A DNA stretch of 64,000 nucleotides, taken from NCBI RefSeq assembly GCF_014647875.1, contig NZ_BMQA01000008.1, forward strand, positions 124,001-188,000. Direction: 5' to 3'. The notes under the pieces are model-generated. The model had not been told where the DNA came from, made no database searches, and worked only from the letters and a program-made list of their open reading frames with translations. This DNA comes from Streptomyces brasiliensis (GTDB taxonomy: Bacteria; Actinomycetota; Actinomycetes; Streptomycetales; Streptomycetaceae). Positions within the stretch are counted from its first letter, which is position 1. Every line of letters starts with the position of its first letter. Positions 26,175 through 34,289 of the stretch are shown here, piece by piece. The position numbers and the translations under genes are program-made.

Positions 26175-27299
26175 TCACGGCACCGGCTGCGCCCTCCCCG
26201 AGCAGAACGCGACCGTCAGGTCCCGCACCAGCACCTTGCGCTCGTAGTCGTCGAGTTCGACCAGGCCGCGCATCGTCAGCCGGGTCACCGTGTCCTCCAC
26301 CGAGTCCACGACCGAGGTGAGCATGCTGGCCCGCTGCCGGGCGTCGAGCGCGGCGATCCGGCGGCGGTGCATCGCGGCGGCCACCTCCGGGGCGTACTCC
26401 ACCCGGACCGGCTGCACCGAGAACACCTCGAGCCCGACCGCCCCGGCCTCCACCGCCACCAGCCGGGTCAGCGCATCCTGTGCCGCCCGCGCCGAACCCC
26501 GTGTCACACCCGGCATCTCCACCGGCACCCTGGCCAGCGCCGCCTCCACGCACTCGCGCAGATACCTCTCGTGGTCCTCGACCCCGAGCACGGCCCGCGC
26601 CGTGTCCCGCACCCGCCACACCACGAGCACCACGACCCGCAGTGCGACTCCATTGCCGTCGGCCGCCGGCATCGGCTCGCTGCGCCAGTGCCGCAGCCGT
26701 ACGTCGACCCTGCGGCGCAGCACCAGCGGGTTGACCCACATCAGGCCGGTGCGGCGGACCGTGCCCCGGTAGCGGCCGAACAGGCCGAGCACCCAGGCCC
26801 GCCCGGTCGCGCCGCGCGCCAGTCCGCCGAAGCCGAACAGGCCGAGCGCCCCGGCTCCGGCGTACGCCGCCCACTGGGCCGGGCCCGGACCGGCGCCCGC
26901 GGTCGCCGGCAGGCGCATCGCCTCCACCGCGAGCGGCGGCAGCACTCCCGCCCACCACGAGGTGGCCAGGCACCCGGCAACCCCGCTCACTCCGGCGAGC
27001 ACGCCCGCCGCGCCGGGCAGCACGCGCGCCGGCCGCTCCACCAGTTCGGGGTCCACCTCGGCGGCCGGCCGGGCCTGCACCGGGGCGGGGCGTCGCAGCC
27101 GCGGCTGTTCCCCGGTGCCCTGTCGACGCGCCACCACGGCCGGCTTGAGCGGCACCGACACCGGGGCGGGGTCGTCGCGGAACAGCAGATGGACGGGGAT
27201 CTCAGTGGTCACCTCGTTGTGGATGAGCCGGGCGGGCCGCACCGGTCCGCCGTCCGTGGGCCCCTCGGACTCGGGCATATGTGAAGTGGTCGTGCTCAT
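26175..27299 (-). CDS. SPFH/Band 7 domain membrane protein
   Basis: 374 residues, ATG 27299. The N-terminal 100 residues are cytosolic and Pro/Arg-rich (RLIHNEVTTEIPVHLLFRDD; RRPAPVQARPAAEVDPELVERP). Hydrophobic segments lie at about 95-125 and 145-165. They are followed by an SPFH domain: YRGTVRRTGLMWVNPLVLRRRVDVRLRHW, GVALRVVVLVVWRVRDTARAVLGVEDHERYLRECVEAAL and the coiled helix EVAAAMHRRRIAALDARQRA. Such proteins organise membrane microdomains. Its place between the LPMO and a wall hydrolase, all in the same direction, suggests a role at the growing envelope. The function is inferred from the domain only. Confidence 0.88.
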   Translation of the reverse strand: MSTTTSHMPESEGPTDGGPVRPARLIHNEVTTEIPVHLLFRDDPAPVSVPLKPAVVARRQGTGEQPRLRRPAPVQARPAAEVDPELVERPARVLPGAAGVLAGVSGVAGCLATSWWAGVLPPLAVEAMRLPATAGAGPGPAQWAAYAGAGALGLFGFGGLARGATGRAWVLGLFGRYRGTVRRTGLMWVNPLVLRRRVDVRLRHWRSEPMPAADGNGVALRVVVLVVWRVRDTARAVLGVEDHERYLRECVEAALARVPVEMPGVTRGSARAAQDALTRLVAVEAGAVGLEVFSVQPVRVEYAPEVAAAMHRRRIAALDARQRASMLTSVVDSVEDTVTRLTMRGLVELDDYERKVLVRDLTVAFCSGRAQPVP

Positions 27300-27341
27300 A
27301 CCTGCCTCCAGCCTCCGCGCCAGATGTGTCAGGAAATCGGG

Positions 27342-28628
27342 TCAGGAGAACAGCCGCCGCCAGGTCTCGGGACCGGGATAGCCGTCCGCCGCGCCACCGC
27401 GCCAGCCCTGGGCGCGCTGGAAGGCCTCGACGGCCCGCCGGTCCGCCTCGCCCCAGCGCGGTCCGGGACCGGTGGTGTAGTAGCGGCCGTACCCCTTCTT
27501 CACCAGCTGCTTGCCGAGCTGGTTGACGTAGTCGTTGACCGCGCCCGGTCGGAACATGTTCTTGCCGGGGTAGCCCGGGACGCCGTTCGAGGAGGGTGCG
27601 CCCACCTTCGGGATCGACTTGCCCTTGCCGGTGGCCAGCAGCTCCCAGGTACGTGGCCCCGGCAGTCCGTCCGCGGCCGCGCCGCTCCAGCCCTGCGCCT
27701 TCTGGAACGCCTGGGTCGCCCGCCGGTCCGCTTCCGACCAGCGCGGTCCGGGACCCTGCGTGTAGTACGACCCGGCACCGCGCGCGACGAGCATCTCACC
27801 GAACTGGGTGACGTACTTGTTGTTGGCCCCCGGACCGAAGTACGAGGCACCCGGGAACGGGCCGGCCTTGGTGCCCGTGCCGGACTGCGCACCCGCGGTG
27901 CCGGACGTCACGCCCTTGTAGCGGTAGGGGACGTACTTGCTGGAGTGGCTCCAGTAGGCGTAAGGGGTGGCCAGCTTCCGTGCCTTCGGGGGTGTCTGCT
28001 CGTAGGCGGTGTAGTAGGTGTGCGTGTAGTCGGTCCAGCCGCCGAAGATGACGACGTGCGAGCCCTTCTGCGGGTCGGCGGTGTTGTGGAAGAGGAGCAT
28101 GTCGCCCGGTTGGAGGTCCACCTTCTTGATCTTCACGCCGAACTGACCGAGGCTCCCCGTCCACTCGTTGCCGGGCAGGCCCCAGGCCATCGAGACGAAG
28201 CCCGAGCAGTCCTGCCGGTACCCGTCGGACCAGTACTTGGACACGCTGTACGGCACCTTGGCGGTGATCCAGGTCTTGGCCCGGTTGATGATCTCCGCGC
28301 GGGTGGTCGCGGGCAGCGTGGCCGGGGTGCCGGGCTTGCCGCCGACGCCGTGCAGCGGGGCCTTGGTGCCCTGAGGGGTGTCGGGCTCGGGGTCCACCGG
28401 GACGGCCGGGCGGTGAGAGGCGAGCGGGGCGGCCGCCAGGGCGGTGCCCGTGTGGCCCGCTCCGAGGGCGGCGGACGTGGCGGCGGCCACGACCAGGGCA
28501 TGGCGGGCGGCCGGGTGACCGCCGAACCGGCCCGGCAGTGAGCGCGGGCTCACCTGCCGCCAGTGAGCGCATCCGGGGCAGTCGCAGTCGCTCGCAGGAT
28601 CGAATTCCTCGAAGACCGGAGCCGCCAT
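27342..28628 (-). CDS. Secreted NlpC/P60-like wall hydrolase with two peptidoglycan-binding repeats
   Basis: 428 residues; ATG 28628 has GAGGGG 6 nt upstream. An N-terminal Cys motif (CDCPGCAHW) precedes a hydrophobic, Ala-rich segment (HALVVAAATSAALGAGHTG) that can serve as export signal. The catalytic domain carries QDCSGFVSMAWGL (nucleophile Cys) and KGSHVVIFGGW (His), as in NlpC/P60 and amidase-like endopeptidases. Two C-terminal repeats of about 85 residues follow, each with YYTxGPGPRW-x-EADRRA-x-x-AFQ-x-AQGW and ending in PGP-x-TW. The second closes the protein (RRLFS). It should bind and cut peptidoglycan peptides. The gene points away from tRNA-Lys copy 3. Confidence 0.87.
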   Translation of the reverse strand: MAAPVFEEFDPASDCDCPGCAHWRQVSPRSLPGRFGGHPAARHALVVAAATSAALGAGHTGTALAAAPLASHRPAVPVDPEPDTPQGTKAPLHGVGGKPGTPATLPATTRAEIINRAKTWITAKVPYSVSKYWSDGYRQDCSGFVSMAWGLPGNEWTGSLGQFGVKIKKVDLQPGDMLLFHNTADPQKGSHVVIFGGWTDYTHTYYTAYEQTPPKARKLATPYAYWSHSSKYVPYRYKGVTSGTAGAQSGTGTKAGPFPGASYFGPGANNKYVTQFGEMLVARGAGSYYTQGPGPRWSEADRRATQAFQKAQGWSGAAADGLPGPRTWELLATGKGKSIPKVGAPSSNGVPGYPGKNMFRPGAVNDYVNQLGKQLVKKGYGRYYTTGPGPRWGEADRRAVEAFQRAQGWRGGAADGYPGPETWRRLFS

Positions 28629-28814
28629 GAGACCCCTCTCACATTCCGTGTTGAAATGTTCGTGTCTGTGCACATTGGTCAGTTTGTCAACTGTCGTCCC
28701 GACGCGCATGCTGACGGTCCGAATGATGTACGGCGCGCGTCGCGCGGGCCTCGCCCCGGTGACCGGCGGTCCGGAGCACGCTCCGGGGTCCGGTAGAGTT
28801 CTCGCTGCCAGCAG

Positions 28815-28888
28815 GCGCCGCTAGCTCAGTTGGTTAGAGCAGCTGACTCTTAATCAGCGGGTCCGGGGTTCGAGTCCCTGGCGGCGCA
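28815..28888 (+). tRNA. tRNA-Lys (anticodon CTT), copy 3
   Basis: Third identical 74-nt gene. TAGAGT at 28794-28799 is the candidate -10 box. The sequence from the tRNA through about 29020 is close to the corresponding stretch after copy 1, so these two copies share a direct repeat of roughly 200 bp. Confidence 0.97.
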
Positions 28889-28894
28889 CGATGG

Positions 28895-28940
28895 CGATGG
28901 CGAGGCATGTTCGCGAACACCGCGAACCTCCTCGCCATCG
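28895..28940 (+). terminator. Hairpin terminator after tRNA-Lys copy 3
   Basis: CGATGGCGAGG pairs with CCTCGCCATCG, with GTTCGCG/CGCGAAC inside, followed by TTGTCTTTGG. It has the same architecture and almost the same sequence as the hairpin at 13433-13478. Confidence 0.75.
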
Positions 28941-29287
28941 TTGTCTTTGGACCACTTCGCCGCGCGTTGCGGGGGCTTCGCCACCCGCACCCCCACACCC
29001 CGCTGACCGTAAGCCGTGAGGTCCGCGGGGTTCGAGCGGCGGCGCACGATGACGACGGCGAGGCACGTTCGCGAACACCGCGAACCAACCTCGCCATCGT
29101 TGTTCTTGCGCGGCTTCGCCGCGCGTCATGGGGGCTTCGCCACCCACACCCCTCCGGCCGGGGCCGCGGTGACCGGAGTCATGAGGCCGGACCACGAAAA
29201 ACCTCTCGCGGGAGCGGGTGCGTATGTCCGGAATCCCGCTTGACCGGAACCAGGTCCTCCCCCCGAATGGCCGGATACCCTCTGGCC
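28941..29287. repeat. Repeat tract after tRNA-Lys copy 3, with a truncated tRNA 3' end and a second terminator copy
   Basis: No gene is present. The order repeats that of the 13.4 kb locus: CTTCGCCGCGCGTTGCGGGG, CCACACCCCGCTGACCGTAA and AGCCGTGAGGTC. At 29027-29050 the tRNA T-arm and acceptor end reappear (GGGGTTCGAG joined to CGGCGGCGCACGATG, lacking the middle TCCCTGG). A second full terminator follows (about 29055-29100, GACGGCGAGG ... CCTCGCCATCG) with GCGCGGCTTCGCCGCGC. The tail (29160-29287) holds the regulator promoter, including a TTGACC word at 29240. Confidence 0.65.
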
Positions 29288-30016
29288 ATGGCTGCCCGTG
29301 ACCTGCAGGAGCGGATCAAGAAGCTCATCGTCGACCGGCGACTGCCCTCCGGGGCGCCGCTGCCGACCGAGCCCGAGCTGATGCGCTTCCTGGGCGCCAG
29401 CCGGAACTCGGTGCGCGAGGCGCTGAAGGCCCTCCAGGCGATGGGCATCGTGGAGATCCGGCACGGCTTCGGCACGTATGTCGGCCCGATGTCCCTCGCC
29501 CCGATGATCGAGGGCCTCGCCTTCCGCACGGTCGCCGGGCACTACCGCGGCGAGGACTCCCTGCTCCAGTTGCTCGAACTGCGCGAGGCGGTGGAGACGG
29601 GACTGGTCTCCCGACTGGCCGGGCGGCTGCCGGAACGGGACCTGAGTGAACTGACGGCGCTCGTCGACCGTATGGATCGGCAGGCCGAGCAAGGTGCCGG
29701 CCTCGCCGAGACCGACCGCGCGTTTCACGCCACCCTCTACCGGGGGCTGGACAACGCTCTGCTGAGCGAGGTCCTGGAGGCGTTCTGGGACGCCTTCCAC
29801 CGCGTGCAGCGGGACCTGGTGGTCGTACCGCACGACCCCTGGGTCACCTGCCGGCAGCACCGGGAGATCCTGGACGCGGTCCGGTCCGGCGATTCCATAC
29901 GCGCGGAGGAGGCCATAAGAGACCACTTCGGCCACGTCCGTGCCCGCCTGGCGCCGGTCGACACCACGGATCCACAGGACCCCACACGCGCCACAATGAG
30001 CGCGTATGACCGGTAA
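29288..30016 (+). CDS. GntR-family regulator, FadR/FCD subfamily
   Basis: 242 residues from ATG 29288 (an in-frame ATG at 29264 is an alternative; neither has a clear ribosome site). The N-terminal winged helix is of GntR type: LIVDRRLPSGAPLPTEPELMRFLGASRNSVREALKALQAMGIVEIRHGFGTYVG. The helical C-terminal FCD ligand domain shows LLELREAVETGLVSRLAG, ETDRAFHATLYRGLDN and QHREILDAVRSGD, with Asp/His metal ligands typical of FCD proteins. FCD regulators usually sense small carboxylates or sugar acids. It is transcribed towards cslA; 312 bp separate them, so control of cslA is possible but unproven. Confidence 0.9.
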   Translation: MAARDLQERIKKLIVDRRLPSGAPLPTEPELMRFLGASRNSVREALKALQAMGIVEIRHGFGTYVGPMSLAPMIEGLAFRTVAGHYRGEDSLLQLLELREAVETGLVSRLAGRLPERDLSELTALVDRMDRQAEQGAGLAETDRAFHATLYRGLDNALLSEVLEAFWDAFHRVQRDLVVVPHDPWVTCRQHREILDAVRSGDSIRAEEAIRDHFGHVRARLAPVDTTDPQDPTRATMSAYDR

Positions 30017-30328
30017 CCACCGCGTTTCGCATCTTGCGATCAAGATGAATGCCGTAGAAGCCTGGTTGCTCAAGATGCTGTGGATTCGCGGCACTTGGGG
30101 GGTAGATAGGTAGCCGGTTGCCGACTCCGCGGGGAGACGGGGCCCCGTTCAAGAGACGATGCCGAGGGGGGCACCATGCAACCGGAAGGGGGCCGTCCCA
30201 TGTCTATAAGGGGTGGAAGGTGTGGTGACTGCGGCCCACCACTGACACGTCTGTGAAGGCCGAGGGGCACCTGAGCGGGCGGAAGGAACCGACAGACACG
30301 CGGTGACCTGCGTGCAGGGGGATGACTC
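30017..30328. promoter_or_regulatory. 312-bp upstream region of cslA
   Basis: No gene is present. The strand leading to cslA carries a 12-bp palindrome ACGGGGCCCCGT (30137-30148), an inverted repeat GTGGTG...CCACCAC near 30213-30235, and GGGGGATGACTC directly before the cslA ATG. No promoter can be fixed by eye. The length and structure suggest a long regulated leader. Confidence 0.4.
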
Positions 30329-32281
30329 ATGACGTCGACGCCGAACGGCGCCCGGCAGGACTTCGACCCGTCACAGACCACACAGCTCAGGGTGCCTTCG
30401 CACCGGACCGGGAACACGGGGACGTTCCGCCGGATCAAGAAGAATCTGCCGAGATACGACTACGAGCACTACAGCCGGCTGGCAGGTCCCCTCACCCAGC
30501 CCGCCCCGGACAAGCCGTACACGGTGCAGTACCGCTCGCTGCTGTCGCAGGAACCGCACCGCATACGGGCCGCGCTGATGCTGGGCGCGGCACCACTGCT
30601 GTCGCTGGTCCTGCTGGCCTGGCTGCTCCAGCCCGAGCACTGGACCGAACGCGACTACCCCGCCTACGACTTCCTGCCCGCGCTCGACATCGTGATGCTG
30701 GTCTCGATCGGTCTGATCGAGTTCTTCCGCTGTATGAACGTGCTGTCGAACGCGCACGCCACGCTGGTCGCCCGCGACCCGGTCCCGGTGGTCCCGGAGA
30801 CCGGCACGCGCGTCGCCTTCCTCACCTCCTTCGTGCCCGGCAAGGAGCCGCTGGAGATGGTGACCAAGACCCTGGAGGCGGCCGTGCGGCTGCGCCACCG
30901 GGGCCTGTTGCACGTCTGGCTGCTCGACGAGGGCGACGACCCGGCGGTCAAGGAGGTCTGCGCCCGGCTCGGCGTGCACCACTTCACCCGCAAGGGCGTC
31001 GAGCGGTGGAACCGGCCCAAGGGCGCCCACCGCGCAAAGACCAAGCACGGCAACTACAACGCGTGGCTCGAGGCGCACGGCGACGCCTACGACTTCTTCG
31101 CCTCCGTCGACACCGACCATGTGCCGCTGCCCAACTACCTGGAGCGGATGCTCGGTTACTTCCGCGACCCGGACGTCGGCTTCGTCATCGGCCCGCAGGT
31201 GTACGGCAACTACGACACGTTCGTCACCAAGGCCGCCGAGTCGCAGCAGTTCCTCTTCCACGCGCTGATCCAGCGCGCGGGCAACCGGTACGGCGCACCG
31301 ATGTTCGTCGGCACCTCCAACGCCGTACGCATCCGGGCGATCAAGCAGATCGGCGGCCTGTACGACTCGATCACCGAGGACATGGCCACCGGGTTCGAGA
31401 TGCACCGCGCCAAGAACCCGGCGACAGGGCGGAAATGGAAGTCGGTCTACACCCCGGACGTGCTCGCCGTCGGCGAGGGGCCGGGCGCCTGGACGGACTT
31501 CTTCACCCAGCAGCTGCGCTGGTCACGGGGGACGTACGAGACGATCCTCAAGCAGTACTGGAAGGGCCTGTTCTCGCTGCCGCCGGGCAAGCTCTTCAAC
31601 TACACGATGTTGATCATCTTCTATCCGATGTCCGCCCTCAACTGGATCCTCGCGGCGCTCAGTTGCGCGCTGTTCCTGGGCCTCGGCGCATCGGGCGTGA
31701 ACATCGACCCGACCGTGTGGCTGATGCTCTACGGCAACGCCTCCGCGCTCCAGATCGGCCTGTACGTCTGGAACCGCCGGCACAACGTCTCCCCGCACGA
31801 GCCGGAGGGCTCCGGTGGCGTCGCCGGCATGGTGATGTCCGCCCTGTCGGCGCCGATCTACGCCCGCTCGCTGATGGACGCCGTGCTGCGCCGCAAGAGC
31901 AAGTTCGTGGTGACGCCCAAGGGGGAGTCGGCCAGCCCCGACACACTGTTCGGGACGTTCCGGATCCACTGGTTCTTCATCCTGGTCTTCGGCGGCTCGC
32001 TCGCCGCCGGTTTCGTCTTCGGGCACTCGCACCCGGCGATGATCACGTGGGCCGCCTTCGCCATGCTCATCACGGCCGCGCCCGTCTTCGCCTGGCGGTA
32101 CACGCTGCGACAGGAGCGGAAGAAGCCCGCCGCCGCGCTGCCGGCCGAGCCGCAGGACGCGGTGCCGGCGCCGTACGCGGCGCACGCCCCGCAGCAGCGA
32201 CCGCAGTGGGCCGCCTCGCACGGGGGCAACGACCAGACCATGCAGATCGCCATGGGTGGACTTGGGGGACGTAAGGAATGA
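30329..32281 (+). CDS. cslA: Cellulose synthase-like glycosyltransferase CslA
   Basis: 650 residues, ATG 30329. Membrane segments flank a GT2 domain: two N-terminal (about 80-100 and 118-135) and several after residue 400. The processive GT2 signature is complete: WLLDEGDD (D200), VDTDH (261-263), ITEDMATG (TED 349-351) and QQLRWSRG (394-401). It makes a beta-glucan at hyphal tips in Streptomyces, working with GlxA, and is needed for tip-associated polymer and normal development. The stop overlaps the glxA start by 4 nt. An N-terminal basic cytosolic extension (RVPSHRTGNTGTFRRIKKN) precedes the first helix. Confidence 0.96.
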   Translation: MTSTPNGARQDFDPSQTTQLRVPSHRTGNTGTFRRIKKNLPRYDYEHYSRLAGPLTQPAPDKPYTVQYRSLLSQEPHRIRAALMLGAAPLLSLVLLAWLLQPEHWTERDYPAYDFLPALDIVMLVSIGLIEFFRCMNVLSNAHATLVARDPVPVVPETGTRVAFLTSFVPGKEPLEMVTKTLEAAVRLRHRGLLHVWLLDEGDDPAVKEVCARLGVHHFTRKGVERWNRPKGAHRAKTKHGNYNAWLEAHGDAYDFFASVDTDHVPLPNYLERMLGYFRDPDVGFVIGPQVYGNYDTFVTKAAESQQFLFHALIQRAGNRYGAPMFVGTSNAVRIRAIKQIGGLYDSITEDMATGFEMHRAKNPATGRKWKSVYTPDVLAVGEGPGAWTDFFTQQLRWSRGTYETILKQYWKGLFSLPPGKLFNYTMLIIFYPMSALNWILAALSCALFLGLGASGVNIDPTVWLMLYGNASALQIGLYVWNRRHNVSPHEPEGSGGVAGMVMSALSAPIYARSLMDAVLRRKSKFVVTPKGESASPDTLFGTFRIHWFFILVFGGSLAAGFVFGHSHPAMITWAAFAMLITAAPVFAWRYTLRQERKKPAAALPAEPQDAVPAPYAAHAPQQRPQWAASHGGNDQTMQIAMGGLGGRKE

Positions 32282-34215
32282 ACGACAGTGCCGGTCGCCG
32301 CCGTGTTCGCCGACTCGCGATAGGCACGGCGGTGGTACTCGCGCTGGCCGGGATGAACGGGCCGTGGCTGTACCGCTTCGGGACCGGAAAATACCACCAG
32401 TACAAGATCAACAAGTCCGAGTACAAGGCCGCGAACGGCCATTGGGACATCATCGAGTTCCCGGAGGAGTACCGCCAGGACACCATCCACGCGGCGCTCC
32501 TGCACACCGGCAAGGTGCTGCTGATCGCGGGCTCGGGCAACAACCAGGACAACTTCGACGCGAAGAAGTTCGACACCCGGATCTGGGACCCGGTCAAGGG
32601 CACGATCAAGAAGGTGCCCACGCCGAGCGACCTGTTCTGCACCGGCCACACCCAACTCGCCAACGGCAACCTGCTGATCGCGGGCGGTACGAAGCGGTAC
32701 GAGAAGCTGAAGGGCGACGTCACCAAGGCCGGCGGGCTGATGGTGGTGCACAACGAGAACCCGGACGAGCCGATCACGCTGCCCGCGGGAACGGCGTTCA
32801 CCGGCAAGGAGAACGGCAAGACCTTCGTGTCGAAAGACCCCGTCCTGGTGCCGCGCGCGAAGAAGGTCTTCGACCCGGGGACCGGCGCGTTCCTGCGCAA
32901 CGATCCCGGTCTCGGCCGTATCTACGTCGAGGCCCGGCAGAGCGGCGCCGAGTACGAGACCGGCACCCAGGACAACTACCGCGTGCAGGGCCTCTCCGGG
33001 GCCGACGCGCGCAACACGTACGGCATCGCGCAGAAGCTCGCGCTCGACAAGAAGGACTTCCAGGGGATCCGGGACGCCTACGAGTTCGACCCGGTCGCAG
33101 AGAAGTACATCAAGGTCGACCCGATGAACGAGGCGCGCTGGTATCCGACGCTGACGACCCTGTCGGACGGGAAGATCCTCAGCGTCTCGGGCCTGGACGA
33201 CATCGGGCAGTTGGTGCCGGGCAAGAACGAGGTCTTCGATCCCGGGACGAAGAAGTGGACGTACACGCCGAAGATCCGGCAGTTCCCGACCTACCCGGCA
33301 CTGTTCCTGATGGAGAACGGGAGGATCTTCTACTCGGGCTCCAACGCGGGCTACGGTCCGGACAACGTGGGCCGCGACCCCGGCATCTGGGACGTGGACA
33401 CCAACAAGTTCACCAAGCTGCCCGGGCTGAGCGACGCGAACATGATGGAGACGTCCGGGACGGTGCTGCTGCCGCCGGCACAGGACGAGAAGTACATGGT
33501 GATCGGCGGGGGCGGCGTCGGTGAGTCCGAGCTGTCGAGCAAGAAGACGCGGCTGATCGATCTCAAGGCGGCCCGGCCGAAGTTCGTGGACGGGCCGTCG
33601 CTGGAGAAGGGCACGCGGTATCCGCAGTCGTCGATCCTGCCCGACGACACGGTGCTCGTGTCGGGCGGTTCGCGGGACTACCGGGGGCGCGGCGACTCCA
33701 ACATCCTGCAGGCACGGCTGTACCACCCCGACAGCAACAGCTTCACGCAGGTCGCCGACCCGCTGGTCGGCCGGAACTACCACTCCGGGTCGATCCTTCT
33801 GCCGGACGGGCGCGTGATGTTCTTCGGCTCGGACTCGCTGTATGCGGACAAGGCGAACACGAAGCCGGGGAAGTTCGAGCAGCGGATAGAGATCTACACG
33901 CCGCCGTATCTCTACCGAGGTACTCAGCCGTCGTTGTCCGGCGGGCCGGAGTCGATCGCCCGGGGTGCGTCAGGGACGTTCTCGTCCCGGCACGCTGCCA
34001 CGATCAAGAAGGTGCGGTTGATTCGACCGAGCGCGTCCACGCATGTGACGGACGTCGATCAGCGCTCCGTCGCCCTGGACTTCAAGACGTCCGGGGACAA
34101 GATCACGGTGACGGTGCCGGAGGACCGGAATCTGGTGCAGTCGGGGTGGTACATGCTGTTCGTGGACGACGACCAGGGGACGCCGTCGAAGGCACGGTGG
34201 GTGAGGATTCCTTAG
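32278..34215 (+). CDS. glxA: Mono-copper radical oxidase GlxA (galactose oxidase-like)
   Basis: 645 residues, coupled to cslA by ATGA. One N-terminal membrane anchor (about 13-32) is followed by a Kelch-type seven-bladed propeller and a C-terminal immunoglobulin-like domain. C121 (LFCTGH), which forms the Cys-Tyr cofactor, and W288-Y289 (EARWYPT) fall at exactly the residue numbers known for S. lividans GlxA; NYHSGSILLPDG supplies a copper His. GlxA oxidises the glycan made by CslA and is required for its deposition. Copper loading would depend on a Sco/DtpA-type chaperone, not encoded here. Confidence 0.96.
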   Translation: MNDSAGRRRVRRLAIGTAVVLALAGMNGPWLYRFGTGKYHQYKINKSEYKAANGHWDIIEFPEEYRQDTIHAALLHTGKVLLIAGSGNNQDNFDAKKFDTRIWDPVKGTIKKVPTPSDLFCTGHTQLANGNLLIAGGTKRYEKLKGDVTKAGGLMVVHNENPDEPITLPAGTAFTGKENGKTFVSKDPVLVPRAKKVFDPGTGAFLRNDPGLGRIYVEARQSGAEYETGTQDNYRVQGLSGADARNTYGIAQKLALDKKDFQGIRDAYEFDPVAEKYIKVDPMNEARWYPTLTTLSDGKILSVSGLDDIGQLVPGKNEVFDPGTKKWTYTPKIRQFPTYPALFLMENGRIFYSGSNAGYGPDNVGRDPGIWDVDTNKFTKLPGLSDANMMETSGTVLLPPAQDEKYMVIGGGGVGESELSSKKTRLIDLKAARPKFVDGPSLEKGTRYPQSSILPDDTVLVSGGSRDYRGRGDSNILQARLYHPDSNSFTQVADPLVGRNYHSGSILLPDGRVMFFGSDSLYADKANTKPGKFEQRIEIYTPPYLYRGTQPSLSGGPESIARGASGTFSSRHAATIKKVRLIRPSASTHVTDVDQRSVALDFKTSGDKITVTVPEDRNLVQSGWYMLFVDDDQGTPSKARWVRIP

Positions 34216-34221
34216 GACGTC

Positions 34222-34289
34222 GTGACCCGTCGATGCGCCGGTTGCGCCGCGGACCCCGGGGCGGGGTCCGCGGCGCAACCGCGGGTCAC
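34222..34289. terminator. Bidirectional hairpin between glxA and the S8 protease gene
   Basis: A perfect stem of at least 18 bp (GGTTGCGCCGCGGACCCC from 34240, pairing with GGGGTCCGCGGCGCAACC ending 34280) closes a 5-nt loop. An outer GTGACCC/GGGTCAC pair (34222-34228 and 34283-34289) extends it. It starts 6 nt after the glxA stop and overlaps the stop codon of the convergent protease gene. It should terminate both convergent units. Confidence 0.85.
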
